A stretch of DNA of 44,965 nucleotides from Oscillospiraceae bacterium (GTDB lineage: Bacteria; Bacillota; Clostridia; Oscillospirales; CAG-382): assembly GCA_015064945.1 (NCBI GenBank), contig SVRF01000013.1:1-44965 (forward strand). The letters run 5' to 3'. The position numbers and the translations under genes were made by a program. The notes under the pieces are model-generated. The model did no database searches, had not been told where the DNA came from, and saw nothing but the letters and a program-made list of their open reading frames with translations. Below, one piece after another: positions 40,295 through 44,965 of the stretch (the first letter of the stretch is position 1; every line of letters starts with the position of its first letter).

Positions 40295-40522
40295 ATGAAG
40301 AAAAAAGCTATAATTATAGGCGTAATCATTCTTGCGTTTCTTATGCTAGTCCCCTTTCCGATGCGTTTGAAGGACGGCGGCTCTGTCCGTTACACGGCAA
40401 TTTTATACAAAGTTACGGATGTGCACAGGATGACCATATCGGAAAACGGAGATGTTGGGTTTATGGATGGCTTGACTATTGAAATTTTTGGCGTGGAAGT
40501 TTATAATAATTTAAAGCAATAA
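40295..40522 (+). CDS. Small membrane-anchored hypothetical protein, 75 residues
   Basis: An N-terminal membrane anchor (KKAIIIGVIILAFLMLVPFP) is followed by MRLKDGGSVRYTAILYKVTDVHRM and a C-terminal IEIFGVEVYNN. The KDGGSVxYxAxLY phrase recurs in a widespread uncharacterised small-protein group of Firmicutes. AAAGGAG precedes the ATG. Function is unknown. Confidence 0.75.
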   Translation: MKKKAIIIGVIILAFLMLVPFPMRLKDGGSVRYTAILYKVTDVHRMTISENGDVGFMDGLTIEIFGVEVYNNLKQ

Positions 40523-40540
40523 TCCAAAAAAGGACGTATT

Positions 40541-41119
40541 ATGAAAAAAGAAAAGAAAACAAGCGGTGCGGCGGTGTTTATGTACAGCACCATTGCTTTG
40601 ACTGCTGTTATTGCGACTGTATTCTTGTTCTTGTATTATGCTGAGATTTACAAAAACAGCGTTACCTTTTGGATAGGCGTGGTATCGTTTACCGTGCTTT
40701 ATCATTTTGGGCTTCGCATATTTATGGGTGAGGTAACAAAGCGCTTTGACTTTGACTACAACCACCCCTGGTTCAAGGAGCGCACCTTTGAAAAGAAGCT
40801 GTATAAATGGCTGAGGGTACGGAAATGGAAGGACAAGGTGCTTACCTTCGACACCGAGGCGTATAACTTTAAAAACCGCAGTCTGGATCAGTTAGCTACC
40901 ACTATGACAAAGTCCGAAACAGACCATTGGATAAACGAAATTATTTCCGTTACAAGCATATTTCTTGCGCTGGTTTTCGGATATTGGCAAGCTTTTATTG
41001 TTTCCGCAGTGGTGGCAATGATTTTCGATGCACAGTTTATCGTTGTGCAACGCTATAACCGCCCTATAGTTTTAAGGCTTATGGACAGGCTTAAAACAAG
41101 AGAAAAAAGTTATGTGTAA
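40541..41119 (+). CDS. CrtO-like membrane acyltransferase family protein
   Basis: A 192-residue protein with about four membrane helices. FDYNHPWFKERTFEKKLYKWLRVRKWKDKV and the C-terminal FIVVQRYNRPIVLRL resemble the glycosyl-4,4'-diaponeurosporenoate acyltransferase (CrtO) family. No carotenoid genes are nearby, so the staphyloxanthin substrate is unlikely and the real acceptor is unknown. It starts 18 bp after the previous gene. Confidence 0.65.
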   Translation: MKKEKKTSGAAVFMYSTIALTAVIATVFLFLYYAEIYKNSVTFWIGVVSFTVLYHFGLRIFMGEVTKRFDFDYNHPWFKERTFEKKLYKWLRVRKWKDKVLTFDTEAYNFKNRSLDQLATTMTKSETDHWINEIISVTSIFLALVFGYWQAFIVSAVVAMIFDAQFIVVQRYNRPIVLRLMDRLKTREKSYV

Positions 41120-41131
41120 AGGAGCCGCTAA

Positions 41132-41977
41132 ATGAAATACCTTACAAAAGAATTTTACAACGCTATGCAGAAAATGAGCCTTCGTTATCCGCTTCGAGCT
41201 TCAAAAAAGGCGGAAGTTTTTTCTGAAGACTATTTTAAAAAGCTATACAAAAAAGAAGAGGATAAACGGATTAAAGAGAGGAAAGCGGCTTATGAAGTTA
41301 AGTTTGAAGATATGTTTCCCGAAGAGCTTACCGAAGAACTTGCTTACTCATTTGATCTTGTAGAGTTAGCCCCTGAAGAAGCGCAAAAGGCATATTTAGA
41401 ACAACGCGAACAGCTTAAATACAATTTTGACAGCAGACCCAAATTAAGCGTTGAGCAAGAAATGAAGCGCTTTAAGCAAGCGTTTCGTAACAGATTGAAC
41501 TATTTGAATAAATTACTGCCCGAACACATTTTGCAAAAAGTTGCGGATATCAGAGTGCTGGCGATGAATGTTGCAGCCCCCGAAGTCAAAAAGGAAATAA
41601 CGGCATATTGCAAGCAAAACAAAAAGCTTGTCTTTTCTACTTTAGACGCCTATAAAAAGCAATTAAACAAACAATTCGGTCCGAACGCACCCTTTGAAGA
41701 GGAGCTTAACCTTCATGATAACGTTGTGTTATCTTGCCGAAAGCGAGGGAAAGACATTGTTTTGACGATTGATAACAGCTACGGGTATTCAACTTTCAGC
41801 ACTATTGTTTTTAAAAACTGCACGGTTATAAAACAAGATGCCCCTCTGCACGGCGCATGGTTTTTGTATAATGAAATATACAAAAGCGGGGATAAGTTTG
41901 AGCTGCACTTTCTTCTGGAAAAACACAACAAGCTGATAGATTACACAATTTTGACAGACGGCGTTAACGCTTTTTGA
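41132..41977 (+). CDS. Hypothetical protein, DUF4085-like
   Basis: A 281-residue, Lys/Glu-rich, soluble protein. The start MKYLTKEFYNAMQKMSLRYPL and a C-terminal domain beginning at FEEELNLHDNVVLSC resemble DUF4085, a family of unknown function. It starts 12 bp after the CrtO-like gene with AAAGGAG upstream, so the two are probably co-transcribed. AT-rich relative to the housekeeping genes. Confidence 0.55.
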   Translation: MKYLTKEFYNAMQKMSLRYPLRASKKAEVFSEDYFKKLYKKEEDKRIKERKAAYEVKFEDMFPEELTEELAYSFDLVELAPEEAQKAYLEQREQLKYNFDSRPKLSVEQEMKRFKQAFRNRLNYLNKLLPEHILQKVADIRVLAMNVAAPEVKKEITAYCKQNKKLVFSTLDAYKKQLNKQFGPNAPFEEELNLHDNVVLSCRKRGKDIVLTIDNSYGYSTFSTIVFKNCTVIKQDAPLHGAWFLYNEIYKSGDKFELHFLLEKHNKLIDYTILTDGVNAF

Positions 41978-42007
41978 AATTTATTGGGGTAGAGCCCAAG
42001 CACACAT

Positions 42008-42265
42008 AAAGGAGCAAAAAAATGACAATAAGACAAGGAACAAAGGAAGACATAAAGATAATATCGGCGGCGGAGGCGGTAAGCTTTCCTGCGGCGGAGG
42101 CGGCAAGCGAAGGCAGCTTTATACGCCGTATGGAGCTATACCCCCAAGGCTTTTGGCTTAGCTTTGAAGGCGACAGCTTTATAGGCTTTGTAAACGGTAT
42201 GGAAAGCGACGAGGCTGACCTTAGCGACGATATGTACGAAAACGCCCGCCTTTACAAAAAAGACG
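42008..42265 (+). repeat. 258-bp direct repeat, left copy
   Basis: Nearly identical (about five mismatches) to 43689-43946. It spans the ribosome-binding site and the first 81 codons of a GNAT gene. The two copies are 1,681 bp apart and flank the leucine-rich-repeat lipoprotein gene. Confidence 0.9.
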
Positions 42266-42288
42266 TGTATAAACGTTATCCCGGTTGA
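42022..42288 (+). pseudogene. Truncated GNAT acetyltransferase copy
   Basis: An 88-residue frame whose first 81 residues (MTIRQGTKEDIKIISAAEAV...) match the intact GNAT protein at 43703, with two or three substitutions. It then diverges to DVYKRYPG and stops. The acetyl-CoA binding part (EHRGKGYASKL in the full copy) is missing, so it should be inactive. The ribosome-binding site is intact. Confidence 0.85.
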
Positions 42289-42332
42289 CACGGGCGGTGC
42301 AAATTTATAAAAGACGCAAAAAGGAGAATGAT

Positions 42333-43688
42333 ATGGAAAAGAAAAAAACGGCTTTGTTTTGTGCCCTAACGGCGGTTCTTGCGGCGGCGGTGTTGCTTAC
42401 CGCTTGCGGCAAAGAGGAGGCGGCAACGGCAAGCCAAGACAGCGTTTTTTCCACTGAAACAGGCGAAGAAAGTGAGGAATCGGCTGAGGTAAGTGAAGAA
42501 ACTTCCGTTGAAAGCGCCGAAAGCTTAGAAGAAAGCCAAGAAGAAGGCATCAGTTTTGAAATAGAGGGCGACGTTTTAACTGTGAACGGCAAGGGCGCTA
42601 TACCTGAAAGCTATTTTGTTTCAACCGAAGAAAACGGAAAACCACTTAGAAGCTTTGTGAAGACTGTGATTATTAACGACGGCATTACCACGGTGGGCGG
42701 TTTTGCTTTTCGCGGTTTCAGCGGCTTGACCCATGTGCAGATTCCCCAAAGCGTTACTTATATCGGAAGATACGCTTTTGAAAACTGCGTTTCCCTTACG
42801 AGCGTAACCATACCCGATGGGGTTGAATCTCTGGGCTACGATGCGTTTGGCGGCTGTACAAGCCTTAAAAGCATAAACCTGCACGCAAGCGTTTGCTACG
42901 CGAACGGCAACGTCTTTCCCGACTGTCCTTCGCTTACGGAAATTAATTACGGCGGCACCAAGGAGCAATGGAAAACGTATTTTAAGGATTGCTTTTTTGA
43001 CGCGCCCGAATACAGCGTTTTTTGCACAGACGGAAGGATTACCCAAAACAAATACGTGGATTTCGTTGACTACGGCATAATAGGTCAGGAAGGCCCCATG
43101 ACGGGCGGTATTTATCATCTTAACTTCTCCAGCTTTGCCGCCTTTGAAGCTTGGCTTGATGAAAGAGGTGCATTCTCCATCGGCGTGTCCGACAAACCCG
43201 ACGGAGCAAGCGTCTATGAGGTAGAAACGGTGGAAGACTGCCGTCTTATCCTAAAAGACCGTTACGGTAAAGGCAAGCTGTATTTGCCCATGATAAATAT
43301 GCTTGTGCGGAAGGCAAATGCCATAAGCGTAAGCTGTTATATGGACGGAAGCGTTAAAATGTCATACCGAGTTGACAGCGACAAAGCAGCCGACGGCGCG
43401 TTTTACTTTAGCTTCCGCTTTGCCCCCGACGGTGTGGACCCGTGGAGCTACGGGCGGCCGTCCGAAACGTCTTTGCTGTCCACCTTCCCCGTATATGACA
43501 GCGAAACCAAAACCTTAAATGACGTGAAGGTGTATTTACGCCGCACGGACGATAGCAGATATATTGACTTGGTGTATGAAAATTGCTACGTACAAGTAAG
43601 CGTTAGCGAAAACTATGAGTACGAGAACTTGGAATCCATAGGCTTTGTGCCGTTATATAACTCGTACTACGTAAAGCCCGTTGTATAA
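42333..43688 (+). CDS. Leucine-rich-repeat (BspA-type) surface lipoprotein
   Basis: A 451-residue lipoprotein: lipobox LLTAC with Cys25, then a Ser/Glu-rich linker (residues 30-72). BspA-type LRR_5 repeats follow (VGGFAFRGFSGLTHVQIPQSVTYIG, YAFENCVSLTSVTIPDGVESLG, YDAFGGCTSLKSINLH). The remaining 230 residues form a domain I do not recognise. BspA-like repeats mediate surface binding in other bacteria. AAGGAG precedes the ATG at 42333. The gene sits between two copies of the GNAT 5' region. Confidence 0.85.
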   Translation: MEKKKTALFCALTAVLAAAVLLTACGKEEAATASQDSVFSTETGEESEESAEVSEETSVESAESLEESQEEGISFEIEGDVLTVNGKGAIPESYFVSTEENGKPLRSFVKTVIINDGITTVGGFAFRGFSGLTHVQIPQSVTYIGRYAFENCVSLTSVTIPDGVESLGYDAFGGCTSLKSINLHASVCYANGNVFPDCPSLTEINYGGTKEQWKTYFKDCFFDAPEYSVFCTDGRITQNKYVDFVDYGIIGQEGPMTGGIYHLNFSSFAAFEAWLDERGAFSIGVSDKPDGASVYEVETVEDCRLILKDRYGKGKLYLPMINMLVRKANAISVSCYMDGSVKMSYRVDSDKAADGAFYFSFRFAPDGVDPWSYGRPSETSLLSTFPVYDSETKTLNDVKVYLRRTDDSRYIDLVYENCYVQVSVSENYEYENLESIGFVPLYNSYYVKPVV

Positions 43689-43946
43689 AAAGGAGCAAAA
43701 AAATGACAATAAGACAAGGAACAAAGGAAGACATAAAGATAATATCGGCGGCGGAGGCGGTAAGCTTTCCTGCAGCGGAGGCGGCAAGCGAAGGCAGCTT
43801 TATACGCCGTATGGAGCTATACCCCCAAGGCTTTTGGCTTAGCTTTGAAGGCGACAGCTTTATAGGCTTTGTAAACGGTATGGAAAGCAACGAGGAAGAC
43901 CTTAGCGACGATATGTACGAAAACGCCCGCCTTTACAAAAAAGACG
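43689..43946 (+). repeat. 258-bp direct repeat, right copy
   Basis: The right partner of 42008-42265; this copy leads into the complete GNAT gene. Confidence 0.9.
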
Positions 43947-44185
43947 GAGCGTGGGAGGTTATACTCAGTGTTGTCACCCTGCCGGAGCACCGCGGCAAGG
44001 GCTACGCCTCCAAGCTGATGCGGCAGGTTATAGCCGACACCAAAGCCCGTGGCAAAAAGGGCTTGGTGCTTACCTGCAAGGATTATCTTGTAGGCTTTTA
44101 CGAAAGCGTGGGCTTTGTAAGCGAAGGACTTTCCTCCTCCACCCACGGCGGCGCGCAGTGGTATCAGATGCGGCTTGCGTTTTAA
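43703..44185 (+). CDS. GNAT family N-acetyltransferase (AANAT-like)
   Basis: A 160-residue GNAT protein. It has VILSVVTLPEHRGKGYASKLMRQVI (motif A; HRGKGYA binds the acetyl-CoA pyrophosphate) and YLVGFYESVGFVSEGL (motif B). FPAAEAASEGSFIRRM resembles the arylalkylamine-acetyltransferase-like branch. Substrate is not predictable. AAGGAG precedes the ATG. Its last 48 bases recur downstream at 44465 and 44705. Confidence 0.92.
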   Translation: MTIRQGTKEDIKIISAAEAVSFPAAEAASEGSFIRRMELYPQGFWLSFEGDSFIGFVNGMESNEEDLSDDMYENARLYKKDGAWEVILSVVTLPEHRGKGYASKLMRQVIADTKARGKKGLVLTCKDYLVGFYESVGFVSEGLSSSTHGGAQWYQMRLAF

Positions 44186-44317
44186 AACACCCCCATCACT
44201 CACTTTCGTTCGCGACGGGGACCCCAACAAACACCCCCATCACTCACTTTCGTTCGCGACGGGGACCCCAACAAACACCCCCATCACTCACTTTCGTTCG
44301 CGACGGGGACCCCAATA
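44186..44317. repeat. Three tandem 44-bp palindromic units
   Basis: The unit contains CCCCCATCACTCACTTTCG, then TTCGCGACGGGGACCCC. The CCCCC start recurs at 44190, 44234 and 44278, an exact 44-bp period. Single or altered copies occur at 16096, 30575, 44515, 44752 and 44812. Confidence 0.9.
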
Positions 44318-44760
44318 AACACTACCGAACACCTTTTCCGTCCGCTCGCGCCTGCGCGCCGATTTTTCAAATCGTCACTTGCGGAAACTTTGGTATATTT
44401 TCTGCGGCACCTGTCCGCAGAAAATATAGATTTTGTTTTTATTTATTTGACGTTTTTTCATTCCCTCCACCCACGGCGGTGCACAGTGGTATCAGATGAG
44501 GCTGGCGTTTTAAAACACCCCCATCACTCACTTTCGTTCGCGACGGGGACCCCAACAAACACTACCGAACACCTTTTCCGTCCGCTCGCGCCTGCGCGCC
44601 GATTTTTCAAATCGTCACTTGCGGAAACTTTGGTATATTTTCTGCGGCACCTGTCCGCAGAAAATATGGATTTTGTTTTTATTTATTTGACGTTTTTTCA
44701 TTCCCTCCACCCACGGCGGCGCACAGTGGTATCAGATGCGGCTTGCGTTTTACCACCCCA
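44281..44760. repeat. Tandem duplication of a 240-bp unit containing the GNAT 3' end
   Basis: 44281-44520 and 44521-44760 are nearly identical at an exact 240-bp offset, with only a few mismatches until the last bases. Each unit has a 44-bp palindrome, the TTTTCCGTCCGCTCGCGCC...GCGGAAAC block, the TTTTCTGCGG/CCGCAGAAAA hairpin, and then about 48 bp identical or near-identical to the end of the GNAT gene including its stop codon. No gene. Confidence 0.9.
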
Positions 44761-44965
44761 TTGCTCACTTCGTTCGCGACGGGGACCCCGCGAGACGAAC
44801 CGAGGCGAGAAAACACCCCATCACTCACTTTCGTTCGCGACGGGGACCCCGAAAACTGTACATAGGTACTGTGAGCCGAGGTTCGTTTTGAACGAAAAAA
44901 TACAATATAATGCAGAAAAGTCAGGGATGAGCCCCTGACTTTTCATCTTTGTGTGTAATTATATT
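44753..44965 (+). mobile_element. Non-coding interspersed element, copy C (cut by the window end)
   Basis: Contains the block order of copy A from GCGAGACGAACCGAGGCGAG through ACTGTACATAGGTACTGTG to CTTTGTGTGTAATTAT. An additional 44-bp palindrome (about 44812-44854) splits GGCGAG from AACTGTA, which are contiguous in copies A and B. It continues beyond the window. Confidence 0.75.

Noticed and set aside
44186..44860. CRISPR array
   Set aside because: The 44-bp units are directly abutting with no unique spacers, and no cas genes are present.
44390..44938. 182-codon open frames across the 240-bp repeats
   Set aside because: They are repetitive, made of palindrome units and GNAT 3'-end remnants read out of frame, with no start signals.

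Overview
The window looks like a chromosomal segment of an anaerobic, Gram-positive, endospore-forming member of the Clostridia. Three things point there: a complete spoIIAA-spoIIAB-sigF sporulation operon, a six-gene Rnf ferredoxin:NAD+ oxidoreductase operon in the clostridial order C-D-G-E-A-B, and several secreted proteins carrying dockerin-type calcium repeats. An uncultured Oscillospirales/Ruminococcaceae-like gut bacterium is my best guess, but this is inference from gene content, not a phylogenetic result.

Layout. 1-5,000: a partial P-loop kinase, tRNA-Ser(CGA) with partial copies beside it, then minus-strand housekeeping genes (radical-SAM DUF512 protein, der, plsY; YceD/DUF177-rpmF). 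5,100-10,600: a 58-residue membrane protein, then two convergent secreted dockerin proteins (a 5'-nucleotidase and a 1,064-residue beta-helix-like protein). 10,700-12,400: spoIIA operon. 12,400-17,200: NIF3-family protein, RqcH, EF-P, a CD1247-family protein with a Cys/Asp-rich tract, and an amidohydrolase. 17,200-20,300: an ECF sigma/anti-sigma-like pair, DUF421-DUF4363. 20,300-29,500: RlmB, a P-type-ATPase-like protein lacking the catalytic motifs, an EF-G paralogue, an AlgX-like lipoprotein, TrmK, a LexA-boxed phage-type regulator and a YgjP-type metallopeptidase. 29,500-38,100: a third dockerin protein, a GT2-GtrA glycosyltransferase, endonuclease III, DUF4364, and the Rnf operon. 38,100-44,965: rlmD interrupted by a +1 frameshift, a more AT-rich run of small unknown genes, a partial GNAT duplication around a leucine-rich-repeat lipoprotein, and dense palindromic repeats.

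The genome carries short non-coding mobile-looking DNA. A roughly 220-270 bp repeat occurs three times (near 30.5, 38.1 and 44.8 kb). Two copies are bracketed by duplicated copies of the local transcription-terminator hairpin, as if the element inserts at terminators and duplicates them. A smaller palindromic unit of about 44 bp is nested inside it at different positions, and is also tandemly repeated after the GNAT gene.

The items I would check first are the terminator-associated repeat, the pseudo P-type ATPase, the LexA box placed inside a consensus promoter in front of a lone phage-type regulator, and the CTT-TGA frameshift in rlmD. All family calls come from motif recognition by eye; no database search was run.
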